Shown: in pieces, positions 10,771 to 21,228 of the stretch
How positions within the stretch are numbered: the stretch's first letter is position 1
Layout: each line of letters opens with the position of its first letter
Origin: Agarophyton chilense
Taxonomy: Eukaryota > Rhodophyta > Florideophyceae > Gracilariales > Gracilariaceae
Length of the DNA: 64,000 nucleotides
Reading direction: 5' to 3'
Assembly: GCA_030374765.1 (NCBI GenBank)
Contig: JARGXX010000007.1
Coordinates: 767,402-831,401, forward strand
Notes under the pieces: generated by a model
Seen by the model: the letters and a program-made list of their open reading frames with translations, nothing else
Databases searched by the model: none
Told to the model about the DNA's origin: nothing
Translations under genes and position numbers: made by a program

Positions 10771-11212
10771 TGTGAAGGAGCGATAGTACCGGTTGAACCC
10801 GTTAAGCCACCGGGCCCTGAAGGATCAGATGACACGTGTACGGGTCGTCCTCAGGTGGACTCATGTAGATTATTAGTTTAATTTATTTAGTGTATTAGAT
10901 TAACACTACAGTCCCAAGAAGATCTCAGCGCCTCGCCAGTACTACTTACTTGGCTCGAGTGACGCTTCTCCCTTAGAGTACGGTAGGCACCGTTAGGATA
11001 CTAAATAACCCCCTTTGTTATATTAGTTGCATCATTTGGTCTTCAAGCCATCGTTTACGTAGCTCCAACCTGTAGGACTACGCAGTAAATGCCAGCCCAC
11101 TGCACCAAGTACTCTGGGAGTGCCGCTATCAAGAATTCGAACCTAAGGACTCACTCTACCACGCTACCACCGGTCGAGACACGTGCGCTGATTTAACCCG
11201 TCATTGCGTTAC
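10771..11212 (+). repeat. 3' LTR of Gypsy copy G-1
   Basis: About 442 bp, TGTGAAGGAGCG...GCGTTAC, matching the 446-bp LTR at 34167. It includes the antisense tRNA-like segment (about 11130-11180). The terminal base is replaced by the abutting Copia-II LTR fragment. Confidence 0.88.
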
Positions 11213-11213
11213 T

Positions 11214-11488
11214 GTGCTCATTCGGCGCTGTCGTTTTATCAGACCGCTCCACTTGGGCCAAATTCCCAACACACCCCATTAAAACCAGACCACTTTTCCA
11301 GACCACGTTGCATGAGGGCATTTGCAGTAACCAATCAGATGGCCGTTTCACGTTGAGACTGAGATGAGGCGCATATGTGTTTTTCCGCTGAGGATGCCCA
11401 AAAGTGCCCATGCTTACATCCACTTTTGGGTTTCCACTATTTTCATCACTGCAAAAGGCTTGGGGGCACATTCGACCAAACCTCAACA
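11214..11488 (-). repeat. Copia-II LTR fragment
   Basis: Matches the U3 half of the Copia-II LTR in reverse orientation, from the GTGCTCATTC block to the CCTCAACA terminus, with scattered differences. The U5 half is missing at the junction with the Gypsy LTR. Confidence 0.88.
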
Positions 11489-12795
11489 ACTTGCTGCGTA
11501 TCTGAATCGATTTCGACAGCGAGGGGCGCTCCACATGTATCCTTAGAAGGGAATGGATCACAAACTGGTTCTTAAAGAAATGAATGGCTCTCCTCAGCAG
11601 TCCTAACATTTTTAACGCCCAGGTCAAGGTATATCAGCCGCCCTAAACATGCACAATGCTTCCTGATGGACCTCAACTCATCTCCATCATCTAGCTGCAT
11701 TAGTTTGACAGCATTTATCTAAGTGAAGGCAGTCTTGTAGTGTCTTCGTCTGCATTCCTCACATTTCACTCACACAACTGTAATAACTCCCATTTCAACA
11801 CATAAACTTTCTCCGTATACTTTCCTTGAACCACAACAGCTGGCGCGCCCTGAGACTCATAATGAGCCTCACCATGATCATCACGAAAGCCACGCGCACG
11901 CTGAAGGCGTCCCATATTCCATCATGCGGGTCCCCATCCCTTTCCCTCCACCGAACCCGCGCCAGCTCTGGCGCTGGTTGCAGCAGCGGGTGGTGCTGCT
12001 CTCGACGTCATCGACGACCACCGCCAGCGACTTTTTCGTGGACCCGCGCAACAAGGATTCGAGCGATTGCCGCGAGCCCGAAGAAGGCGGCGCCGCAAGC
12101 GAAGGCGGAGGTGACGGCAGCGAAGGTGGCAGCGAAGCGGAGGCAGGGGAGTGAAGGCGGTGGAGGAAGTGAAGACGATTGAGGAGGTGAAGGTGGAAAC
12201 TACGTGGACACGGAGAGGGCGCTGGACATCAGCAATTCAGGATAAATTTAGCACACACTAAAACAAATTTCATAATAAACGGTAGAGCAACGTGTATACA
12301 TTCTATCTACTATAGATTCTGTAGTGCAGTACAAAAATGAACGAATGAAACGGGCTGGCGCACGCTCGTGCGATGTGTGTTTCGAGGGAGCACATTGCGT
12401 GGCAATTGCGGTTAGAGCTGGTGCGCGCCCAGCTGCCGCCCGTCAGGAGCTATTGTGAAAGCTACAGAAGGTCTTGTAGGAGTTGGGAAGCTCTTATTGA
12501 AGCTTCGTGAATTCAAGTAAAAGGATTTAAAAGGGGAACGAGACGTAGAAGGGTTTTGGATAGATGGGCTCCCTTCAAGGGATAGTGGGCAGAACTCGTA
12601 TAACCAATCACAAGGAACCACGAAGCATGAAATATCAATACGGAATTCGCTGCATCCGAAATCTGAATAGTCTGGTGCTTGCTACAAGCGATGAAGTCAT
12701 TGACGAAAGTAATACAGAAAAGCACAGAACCAAAGCTTATAGAATTCGTGACCAGAACAATTAACCTTCTAGAATACCTTTGAGCGACGGAGTCT
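11489..12795. other. No recognised gene; low-complexity open frame
   Basis: Mostly unassigned. An open frame at 11924-12154 (plus) begins MRVPIPFPPPNPRQLW and ends in a Glu/Gly/Ser-rich tail from a purine-rich GAAGGCGG-like tract at about 12080-12200; it could be the start of the SWI3-like gene that follows, but I see no similarity that proves it. 12240-12340 is A/T-rich. Confidence 0.4.
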
Positions 12796-12797
12796 TT

Positions 12798-13860
12798 ATG
12801 CGTTCCTTTGCGAAATGGTTTTAAATGAATGCGTTTCATAACATCAACCAATGTGCTCTCCCGGAGTTCTTTTCTGGAAGGTATGCCTCGAACAATCAAG
12901 ATTCTTACAGAGAGATCTAGAATTTTATCATTTGCACATTGCGGAAGGGTCCCACCGGGTTACTCTGCGGTAATGGAGCGATACGTTATCTATCCGGTGA
13001 TTCGTTCTCCATATTGCGAGTGCGTGGATTCCTGAAACGATGTAGTTTGATATACTATGCATCTTTTCCATGTTTTAACCCACCCCCTCGCTCTCTTCCT
13101 GTATTAAACCTGAATCTGCGGGATGAGAAATCTGGCGTTCAGATGCTTCTCGATGACCGGGGTAGAGATGCTCTAGTGGATGACAAGATTCCAAAACGCT
13201 ATTGTAGTGGTGCACTGTGAGTTCCAACCCTTGGGAACGTTGCCTTCACGATTCAGGCCATGAAAGTCAAACGGTGCCAACTTCCTTCAGGCTCGCCAAG
13301 GCTCCGGTGGAAAACCATTGCGATTCTTGCAAGGTTGACTGCTGAGTATTGCAGTTCCATTGTGCTACAAAGGCATATGTCGATCTTTTTTTCTTGCTAC
13401 CAGGCTGATAGATATGAATCGGATATAAAACCTTGAGATTTCATTCAGATGAATTTGTCTGTGGGCCAGAGCGGTGCAGAACACTCTAACCAAAAAGTAT
13501 GGCCAGAAAATGAGAATCTTCTCTTAGTAGAGGCATTAGAAATAATTACTGACAAGTGCAACCGCGTTTTAGAACACGTTGGATCAAAGAAAAAGAGTCA
13601 ATGTGTGGTAAAATTTCTTCAGCTGCCGATCGAGGACGCCTTTCTGAAGAAGAAATTGAAGAACTGGTGGTCCGAGCACCCGACAAAAGCAGAACATATG
13701 CCACTTCCAATCAAAATAACGAAGAAGGCTGGTTCGAAAGAATAATCACTTGCGGCAATCGCCGGGAGGGGTCAGCGAGGTGAACACATTCCGGAAAATG
13801 CCTGGTATGTGCTGATGAAATCGGCACAATAGCTTTTGTTGCCCTGATGGCGTTAAATTG
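12798..13860 (+). pseudogene. SWI3/SMARCC-like chromatin-remodelling subunit, degraded
   Basis: Three domains appear in SWI3 order. SWIRM at about 12800-13065: FAKWF, MNAFHNI, CALPEFFSGRYASN, then DSFSILRVRGFLKRCSLIYY. A ZZ-type zinc finger at about 13313-13380: HCDSCKVDC and FHCATKAYVDLF. SANT at about 13485-13650: VWPENENLLLVEALE, VLEHVGSKKKSQCVVKFLQLPIEDAFL. A further block EIGTIAFVALMA near 13817 resembles the segment after SANT. Stops inside conserved blocks (TAA 12822-12824, TAG 12918-12920, TGA in the ZZ region) and changing frames mark it as a pseudogene. The working protein is a core subunit of nuclear SWI/SNF complexes. Confidence 0.82.
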
Positions 13861-14851
13861 TCTATCTGAACGACCTTGCCCTGTCTGACGGAATTGTTGA
13901 TGACATCGCTGACTTTCAGCGCAACATGGTGGACGGAATTCTCGGTATGGCGTGAAAATCACTCCCATGGATAGTTTTTCCATCTGCTGCACTGCGTAAG
14001 GCGGTCTTACGATCCTTGGTGACTACGATGTATCGCTTGGAAGCCCTCGTCCAAAAAGTATGTACCCCTTGATCTTTTGGATCGGCCCTCTTACTGTACC
14101 AGGAACATCTCAAACAGAAACAATATTGGAGATCGCCAGCTTAATATTCCCAACTTGCGATCGGGTATTCTAGACGGTGTAAAGACGAATGTAGTTGTAT
14201 CTGAGTGCACCGTTGTGCTCATTCTGGATCAAATAATACCACATTGCTGCGATGTAAAAAGATTGTGTCAAGAGTGTTCCAAGTTCATACCCTCCACATG
14301 CATACCGCTTCCTGACGAAGAGTTCGAAAAGATGCCTTCCTCTGTGTTCCACTTGAGTTAAAATGGCTATTTTGACATGGAATTACGACCCAGAGCCTAC
14401 ATTTGTCTAATCAACAAGCCTGGAAACGCGGGATACCGCTGTGTGGGATTCAAGACCATGAAGGAAAGACAAGATGGAACAGATGTTATCTTTGAAAAAA
14501 CCATAATGGATCGCTGCTCCACATACAACGATTACTAAAAAAGCGTCTGGGATTTGTAGATTCATTACGGTGCTGCGTCGCAAGCACAAACTATTATGCT
14601 TACACACAATGCGAAGAGTGCGCCGCAGTAGCGCCACTCCTTGCGTTCGACTATCGGTCACATACATGTTACCAGTCACAATCAACTCTTGGTATCATTA
14701 CATATGCCCATGGCCCTGTTGCTTCGTTCCTGTCTCAGCTGGGACCTCAGGCGGCTTTAATGTTCGGTGTGTACGCAGGACTTTTTACTCGACACTGGTT
14801 TGCTCACGCTTCTTTTCATAGTACTTTACAGTTAACGCAGTCTCAACAACG
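13861..14851 (+). other. Unassigned; two open frames
   Basis: A 94-codon ORF at 14077-14361 contains a CxxC pair (RLCQECSKF) but no recognised domain. A frame without ATG at about 14541-14850 stays open for roughly 100 codons and reads like protein (CEECAAVAPLLAFDYR, TYAHGPVASFLSQLG) until it meets the solo LTR, which may cut it. VTTMYRLEALVQK near 14017-14060 could be more of the SWI3-like C-terminus. No function assigned. Confidence 0.35.
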
Positions 14852-15520
14852 TGTTGAGGTTTGGTCGACTGTGCCCCCAAGCTCTTTGGAGTGTTGGAAA
14901 TAGTGGAAAACAAAAAGTGGATTAAACCATGGGCACTTTTGGGCACCCTCCGCGGAAAAACGCATATTCGCCTCATCTCAATCACAACGTGAAACGGCCA
15001 TCTGATTGGCTACTGCAAATTCCCTCATGCAACGTGGTATGGACAAGTGGTCTGCTTCTAATGGGGCGTGTTGGTGCTTCGACCCAAGTGGAGCGATTTG
15101 ATTGGACGAGAGCGCTGGGTGAGCACGGGCTATGCGGTTGGAGAGAATGTGCGAATGGGGGCTGGATATTGGGTCTGGCCGTAATAGCCGAATCTGGGCT
15201 GCGCGGGGCGGTTGGCATTGGCGCAGCACTTTGGATGTTTTTTGAGGTTTTATTAGTTATGATTTATGTTTGAAATTGTTTTGGCGCGCAACTCCTCGTC
15301 GCACGGTGGCAAGCTGTGAGACGTGGGTGACCCGCCGACGGTCAGCACCGGCGGTGGAAGTGCGTGCAAGGTAGTTATAGTTGTCAATGACGGTCGCCGA
15401 CGACCATAGTAAATTGTCAAGGCTGACTACCTTCATTTGTTTTTCTTCTTTTACTTTCCTTTCCTTCTCGTCTTTTCTTTCTTTTCCTTTTCCATTTCAT
15501 AACCTGCGCTCACTTTGTGA
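14852..15520 (+). repeat. Solo LTR of Copia-II, TSD CAACG
   Basis: 669 bp, TGTTGAGG...CACTTTGTGA, flanked by CAACG at 14847-14851 and 15521-15525. A lone LTR with a duplication is the product of recombination between the two LTRs of one element. It also proves the LTR termini of this family. Confidence 0.95.
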
Positions 15521-15525
15521 CAACG

Positions 15526-16690
15526 AAGAAATATATACCAGTTACAACAGAATGATATGCTTGACGCACAAGACGCACGTATCCTCCAGCTTAATGCTTG
15601 AGGAGGTTCTCGTGGGGAGTTACGAAATCTGGTTGTCGCTGTATAGGCTCTAGCTGATCTGGTCCTCCGTGACATGTGACCTCCTGGCCCTCTATCAGTA
15701 CAATACTATGCAACTTCCCGAACTCGAGACCATGACGCGCGACGAGTGCAAATGCACAGCACGATAGGAGGCAGTGAATGGCAGGGCCGAGAGAAATGCG
15801 GGCGGAAAACGGCTCCGTTGACGTTGCATTGCGGGCGAAGTCATGTCCGCCGTTGATAGGTTGAAGAACGGCGCTGTGGTGAGTAGGGGAAAGGCTGCTC
15901 CGGGCGGGGAGATCGTTCGCCAAACGAACAGCGATGAGCGTGGTGGAAATGAGAGTTCGCTGATGTTCGGCGCTGGCTTTACATGTGTAACACGGAACCC
16001 TGGAAGATTCTCTCTTGCTACCAAGGCTGCGATTGATAAATGGGCTGCCCTCAGTTGAAATTTAGAGGGCTGGGTCCGGGGGAGGGATATAAAATGACTG
16101 AGCACCGTCATGAGCTTTGTCTGCTATTGGTTTGAGACAGAGGACAGTGCAGGTTTATCTGGTCGAAGAATATATGCAGAAGGGCCTTTGCATCGGAAGT
16201 TTGAACAGAACGATTGGTTAAAGGTGCGACATATCAATTGGAACTTAAACGGGTTAAGACTGCTTTTCCTATTGCTGGTGCAGTTTTCTGGGGGTCAGGT
16301 TGGTCAAGTGGAGGTTCGAACTGGGGCTACTCCATTTGAGAACAATACGCTGCGCACGTCGTTCGCTCTGTTCATATCGATCCTCAGTGTCGCCTTGAAA
16401 CGAATATGTGTCTCCGCGCACTGCGATCCCCCCCATCAGCGCACAGCAGCTCCACAATCTGCGCTTATTTCCGCCGTTGTTGATACCTTGGACCCCTGCT
16501 GCTGCTCATTCTTGTGTTCCACCCCCGAACCCCATTTCCCGTTCCCTCCCAACTCCCAATGGATATGTTCTCTTCCTTCCCCAAACCCTTCTCTTCCATC
16601 ACCACCACCGTTCAACAGCAGCTGCATTTAGCCAAAGAGAGCTTTCAGGCAGCCAAGGACACCATGTGTCTTTGAGGTTGAACTACTTTC
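15526..16690. other. No recognised gene
   Basis: Open frames at 15843-16058, 16110-16631 and 16408-16695 (plus) show no family signature. A TATA-like GATATAAAAT lies at about 16087, and MFSSFPKPFSSITTTV opens at about 16564. These may be pieces of another decayed gene. Confidence 0.35.
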
Positions 16691-16691
16691 A

Positions 16692-17148
16692 ATAAACGTC
16701 ATGCAAATGATGGGAAGAGCTCATAGGGCTGAATTTGACAATTACAGTGAGGGATATATCACTACTTCAGAAGCTGATGTCTTGTACTACCTGTTCCTCT
16801 TCAGTAACCAGTTACCTATTGAGTCTCAGTTTATATCTGGTATTACTGACATGCTGCACAATGAAGTTGCGACCTTATCTGTTTCTTCTGTAACAAAAAG
16901 GTCTGAAGGGTTGTGTTACACTTATCTCTATGTGAGATTGGTTAAAAACCTCACATTGTACGGAATTGAGGCTAATGAAATCACGATGACAAGGCGTTGG
17001 AGCGGTAAAGAGCGGAGGTTCTTCATGCCGCATCATTGGAGCTCCACCGCTGCACACTGGTCGTGTACAAGAAGCATGCAGGGGAAAAAAGTGGCACAGC
17101 TCTTGGGAAAGTGGCATTCGACTCTGCAAAGGAGCACAATGGCAAAAG
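16692..17148 (+). pseudogene. Brr2/ASCC3-type Ski2-like helicase fragment
   Basis: The frame from 16692 reads VMQMMGRAHR (helicase motif VI; usually QMxGRAGR) followed by the linker into the Sec63 unit: YYLFLFSNQLPIESQFISGITDML, then CYTYLYVRLVKNLTLYGI. This arrangement is specific to the Brr2/ASCC3 group of Ski2-like RNA helicases. Near 16990 the similarity moves to another frame (VLHAASLELHRCTLVVYKKHAG, TALGKVAFD), so there is a frameshift. Only about 150 residues of a protein normally near 2000 are present, without the rest of the ATPase core. The parent would act in splicing or in translation quality control. Confidence 0.8.
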
Positions 17149-17362
17149 GCCTACTTTATGAATAACACAGTCGCATAATTGGATTCTACGGCCAACTGTG
17201 GGCAAGAGTGGATCTCAAGAGGTACGAGAAAACCTTTTGCGGTCGGTTCTTGATAAGGCCGCAGCAATGGGCCACAAGTCCAAGGCCAAAGAGTGGTGTG
17301 TAGATGACTTCATGGGGCGGCAACAGACGAACCCAGATGACTACTGAGCATAGCCCTATTTG
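17149..17362 (+). other. Unassigned short open frame
   Basis: A frame from about 17190 to a TGA near 17347 reads SQEVRENLLRSVLDKAAAMG and ends QQTNPDDY. It looks like the end of a protein but I do not recognise it; the solo LTR follows immediately. Confidence 0.3.
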
Positions 17363-17367
17363 TTCTT

Positions 17368-17965
17368 TCACAAAGTGAGCGCAGGTTATGAAAAGGAAAA
17401 GGAAAAGAAAGAAAATGACGAGAAGAAAACGAAAGTAAAAGAAGAAAAACCAATGAGGGTAGTCAGCCTTAACAATTTAGTATGGTCGTCGGCGACCGTC
17501 ATTGACAACTATAACTACCTTGCACGCAGTTCCTCCGCCGGTGCTGACCGTCCGCGGGTAACTCACCTCTCACAGCTTCCCACTGTGCGACGAGGAGTTG
17601 CGCGCCAAAACAATTTCAAACATAAAGCATATCACATAAAAACTCAAAAAATCATCAAAAGTGGTGTGCCAGAGGCAACCGCCCCGCGCACCCCAGATTC
17701 GGCGCTCTCGTCCAATCAGATCGCCCCACTTGGGCCGAAGCCCCAAGACACCCCATTAGAATTAGACCGCTTGTCCATACCACGTTGCATGAAGGAATTT
17801 GCAGTAGCCAATCAAATGGCCGTATCACGTTGAGATTGAGATGAGGCGCATGTGCGTTTTTCCGCGGAGGGTGCCCAAAAGTGCCCATGCTTAAATCCAC
17901 TTTTGGTCTTCCACTATTTCCAACACTCCAAAGGGCTTGGGGGCACAGTCGACCAAACCTCAACA
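17368..17965 (-). repeat. Solo LTR of Copia-II with internal deletion
   Basis: 598 bp, TCACAAAG...CCTCAACA on the plus strand. It lacks about 73 bp present in other copies, between CCCAGATTCGG and CGCTCTCGTCC. Flanks TTCTT (17363-17367) and TTCCT (17966-17970) are a target duplication with one change. Confidence 0.9.
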
Positions 17966-17970
17966 TTCCT

Positions 17971-18878
17971 GATGAGCGTTCTCTCTCCGGATAGGGAATT
18001 GATAATTCTGTATTGGTCGCCGTTGGGTTTCTCCAACTTAGAACTGTTTGGAACCGATGTATGGTACCACGTTTCAATCTGAAAAGTATGGTGCACCTGA
18101 AATGTTCGAATTTCACCTTCTGGTGTTGTATCGTGTTCGGGAGCTGAGATGTCTTCCTCGTACCGCATCAGTGATTCATCGTTCTTGTCACGACAAACAA
18201 TTTTTTTGGCTTTGTTGTTTCTCACTTTTTTTCCTTCTGTTTATACCTAGCACTTTGTCTTTTACTTTCTTTTGCTCTGTTACATTCCTTGCTTCTGTAC
18301 CGACTCTTCTTCATTGCCGATTTAGAAACTCCAAGACGAAAAGAAGACGCGGTTCCGTGAGTACGGATATTTGGTGAGTTTTGGAGCCAGGTTTTCAGGG
18401 TTTTTATCTTATGGGCTGTTTGTTTTATCATTGTATCATATTCTGGGACACGATAAATTTTCATCGCGAAACATTTTGTCCCGTGCGATACCAAATCATT
18501 CGGAACGCAGACGTGCTGTTTAACGTCAGAAACAGGGCTTTTGGAATGGCTCGAATCAGTTTCGATGATTTGAGCCGAGCCTGTACCGTGTTGTGAACTG
18601 TGGCTCAATGGTTCTTTTTCGAAGCACCTGCTGCACAAACGGAATGAACCGTACCCTTCTTTCACTTCTCCTTTGTTTGAAGAAAGCGGTATAACGCAGA
18701 TACCATGAATGGGTTTTCGACAAGATACACAACGATGATCATACTGCTGACCAACAACACCGTGTTCCACCAGGCACTTTGAAACGGCGGGTTCGATACA
18801 GACGAACTCATCCTGCATTGCTATTGTATGTTTCCGTGCCTTTTCTGGAACAAACCTGACGTGAAGCACTGATCTCAC
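17971..18878 (-). pseudogene. Cys-rich hypothetical protein, frameshifted
   Basis: The minus frame 18878-18222 (218 residues) carries a possible zinc-binding cluster CVSCRKPIHGICVIPL followed by FRLCSRCFEKE (CxxC, HxxC, CxxC), then a polar region and a very basic Lys/Arg tail ending KQKEKK. At 18222-18230 a run of seven A in sense makes the TGA overlap an ATG in another frame, which stays open to the solo LTR (KIVCRDKNDESLMRYEEDIS). A one-base change in the A-run is the simplest reading. The basic tail suggests nucleic-acid binding; family unknown. 18879-19160 adds nothing I can assign. Confidence 0.4.
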
Positions 18879-19164
18879 TTTTTCTAAGTTTCGGAGAAAC
18901 GAAGTTGCAGATCATCCACTCGCGATATCCAAATTTCGTGTCCCTCGATATGCACCAACCAGATGTTGACAGTTGTATCTTTCGTGGCCCCCTCACCCCG
19001 TACACCGGAACACCGGAACACCCTGGCGCAATGGCACACTGCTTTGCTGTGCGATAACCAACCTTGCTTGGGAGGATTTTATCATATTCGATAGTCATGG
19101 ACGAGGCTTTTCAAGACAGGCGGTGAATATGTGAACAAGGCGGGTAGCGTTTCAGCAATTCTGG

Positions 19165-19660
19165 ATCGCCATCCAATACCTAAAAGCTATGGGCGTGTGA
19201 ATCGGTACAGGACAAATGGTAGCTCAGCAGCTGGAATCAAGGGACAGTTTCGAACAATGGTGAGGGCACTTCATCCAGAAATATAGTGGTGACTCTAGAC
19301 TTTGTGCCTAACCAAACGGCAAAATTAGATTAGAACTATGTTGGACACGGTTTTTGTGGCATGGAGAAGTTGGCACCCACGAGGTACTACATTACGAAAG
19401 ATAACTGCAAAACGCTTGTGAATAGCTCGGGGTGTGGAAATACGCTTAATTGTAACAATATGATTTTGCGAAACCTTTTCTGTGACATTGTTTCGTACAG
19501 GGCGCACGAAATGAGCGTGAATGGGTTTCGACTTGATCTGGCGTCGGTGCTCCGTCGCGATACAAACTGCAATTTGACGGATAAGCCGCCAGTGATTGAT
19601 CCCATCACGACATTAGGCGATTGCTGCTTCAGTTCTTCTCAGAACGTTCGGTCATAGTCG
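19165..19660 (+). pseudogene. Isoamylase/GlgX-type debranching enzyme fragment
   Basis: Segments in three frames line up with the GH13 isoamylase barrel. AIQYLKAMGV (about 19168) matches the YLKELGV strand. FRTMVRALH (19248) precedes VVTLDFVPNQTA (19286), the counterpart of the region-I motif DVVxNHTA. Then comes RYYITKDNCK, NSSGCGNTLNCNN and the region-II motif EMSVNGFRLDLASVLRRD with the nucleophile Asp in RLDLA, and PPVIDPITTLGD. Frame changes and in-frame stops (TAG near 19284 and 19337) show it is dead. The living enzyme removes alpha-1,6 branches of starch; its presence points to a starch-making alga or plant lineage. Confidence 0.78.
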
Positions 19661-20007
19661 CTCTTGTACCAATGGAGCCGTTAAATACCCTTGTTCCACT
19701 ATAACGAACTACGGTGTTGCGAAGAAATGAAAGCTGATCACACGAAAAAAGAGCTTGGAGTACATTTCGGACCTTGCCTTCGTTACTTCAAGCGCTGACC
19801 GGGTTCGCTTTATGATAATTAAAACTCCTTGGAAGAGCGAAAACCCTGCCATTGGGCCCTTTCCTGGACTAACCGTAATGATTATACTGCAGGGCATTAT
19901 GAAGAAGTATTTGAGTTAAAATTGAATCATTACGGAAGTCTAACTATATCATTCACACTTTGATATTACTATAAATCATAACCAAATGGAACATATCCCG
20001 ATGATCT
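19661..20007. other. No recognised gene
   Basis: About 350 bp without a persuasive frame; 19920-20000 is A/T-rich (runs of AT around TATATCATTC and ATTACTATAAAT). Confidence 0.4.
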
Positions 20008-21228
20008 CTAATCATATTTCGATGTTGCACCGTATTTGGAGTGCTTTGAGTGAGCAACATGTTGTCCTTTCCTTCTCTTTCGATTTATTTCTGTCAGCAA
20101 TCCTTTGCTCGATTTCTCTTCAGTTGCAGCAGCTCTGAGAAGGGAAGGTCTTGGCTTCTTCACGGCAGGCTTTATCTTCTTTATCTCCGACGCTTTTTCG
20201 ATGATATCATCCTCGTGACGAACCGCATCGCTTGTTTCGGTGCTGTGGTGTTCTTTCCTTTCAGCACTAATAGCTTTCCTCACAGTATTGATAGACGTCT
20301 TAAGAGTTACAATTTCTCTAACCGAAGACTGATTTTCATCATCTGTGCCTTCATCACTGTAGTTATCGGACAATAATGGATTACCTCGAAGCTCATACCG
20401 ATCTGACAAAGAAGTACAGATTGAATTTGAACTCTCAAGTTGGCGACTCCCAAACTTTCTTGTCTGCTTGTGCCTTTTAAGTCTCTGCTGTTGCGTAGAT
20501 CGATCATCAAGAATGGGTTTCTGAAGACGGCGCTTCCTTCCAAGTTGTACATACGTCTGCTCCTCCGTAACTTCATGACGCGAAAGTGAAACAACAGAAC
20601 TCTCATGCTCTCCGTGCGACGCACAGGACTCATCTTCAATCAACAAGTTCAAATGCATGCTGGAAGAGTTTCTGCGATGCTTATATTTCTCCTTCCGAGC
20701 TGCAATCATTCGTTCCACTCGTGCTCTGTTTGTTTCTCTCTTCTCTTTGTCATGCGCACTGGGTTCCGCGTCGATACCATTCCTGATGGCTTTCTCTCTA
20801 GGGTCGTCTCGTTTCGACCTCACCGTGGCGGACTTTTTGTTTACCAACTTTGTCTTGATTGCTTCATGTGAACCCCACAGGCACTTCGGTGTGTGCAGAT
20901 GCTCAAATCGACCAGCGAGTGCTCCCATCATACGCTTCAACTCGTTTTGAAGTTCATGCTTCCTCTTAGAGAACAGTTGCTCAATCTCTTGGAGAGTGTA
21001 CTTTCCATAGTATCGTTGGAGAACATCAGACGCTTCAAGCTCCCCACCGGCAGCCTTCCGCACACGATACGAATAGGCTATTCCGGAGAAAGGCAGATGT
21101 GGGATAGTTTCTTCTCCAGATGGTGAGTGGGAGTTAAAATCTTCAATCGCTTGTTCCAACGTCTCTCCGACGTAAACTTTTCCTCGGCGTCCATTTTCAT
21201 GAGAATTCTTTAGAACTTCACGTCGCAT
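20008..21228 (-). CDS. Uncharacterised 406-residue basic protein
   Basis: The only long uninterrupted frame outside the retroelements. It starts MRREVLKNSHENGRR and ends GATSKYD. Residues 20-120 look folded (VYVGETLEQAIEDFNSH, PFSGIAYSYRVRKAA, YYGKYTLQEIEQLFSKRK). The rest is polar, low in hydrophobics and rich in Lys/Arg/Ser, with clusters such as KRRLQK, KKPRPS and NRKRRKGQ suggesting a nuclear or nucleic-acid-binding protein. No signal peptide or membrane segment is seen. It is divergent from the TNP2 relic that starts about 170-800 bp away, so it could be that transposon's accessory gene or an unrelated host gene. I do not recognise the family. Confidence 0.5.
   Translation of the reverse strand: MRREVLKNSHENGRRGKVYVGETLEQAIEDFNSHSPSGEETIPHLPFSGIAYSYRVRKAAGGELEASDVLQRYYGKYTLQEIEQLFSKRKHELQNELKRMMGALAGRFEHLHTPKCLWGSHEAIKTKLVNKKSATVRSKRDDPREKAIRNGIDAEPSAHDKEKRETNRARVERMIAARKEKYKHRRNSSSMHLNLLIEDESCASHGEHESSVVSLSRHEVTEEQTYVQLGRKRRLQKPILDDRSTQQQRLKRHKQTRKFGSRQLESSNSICTSLSDRYELRGNPLLSDNYSDEGTDDENQSSVREIVTLKTSINTVRKAISAERKEHHSTETSDAVRHEDDIIEKASEIKKIKPAVKKPRPSLLRAAATEEKSSKGLLTEINRKRRKGQHVAHSKHSKYGATSKYD

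Larger units (their letters stand above)
7959..11212 (+). mobile_element. Gypsy copy G-1, truncated 3' portion
   Basis: Retains only the integrase C-terminal chromodomain, a 2.5-kb 3' non-pol region and the 3' LTR. The order and sequence match the full copy G-2 (25667-34612). The 5' part is missing at the junction with I-1, and the 3' end runs into a Copia-II LTR fragment. Confidence 0.9.

Noticed and set aside
12798-13860. SWI3-like gene as a functional intron-containing gene
   Set aside because: Stops fall inside uninterrupted conserved blocks (AKWF-stop-MNAFHN, YREI-stop-NF), which introns cannot explain.
15530-15680. Heptad-like frame QLQQNDMLDAQDARILQL resembling a SNARE motif
   Set aside because: Too short, interrupted by stops and without a membrane anchor; similarity not beyond chance.
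16110-16631. 173-codon ORF with Pro/Ser-rich end
   Set aside because: Low-complexity C-terminus, competing open frames, no family signature; not called as a gene.
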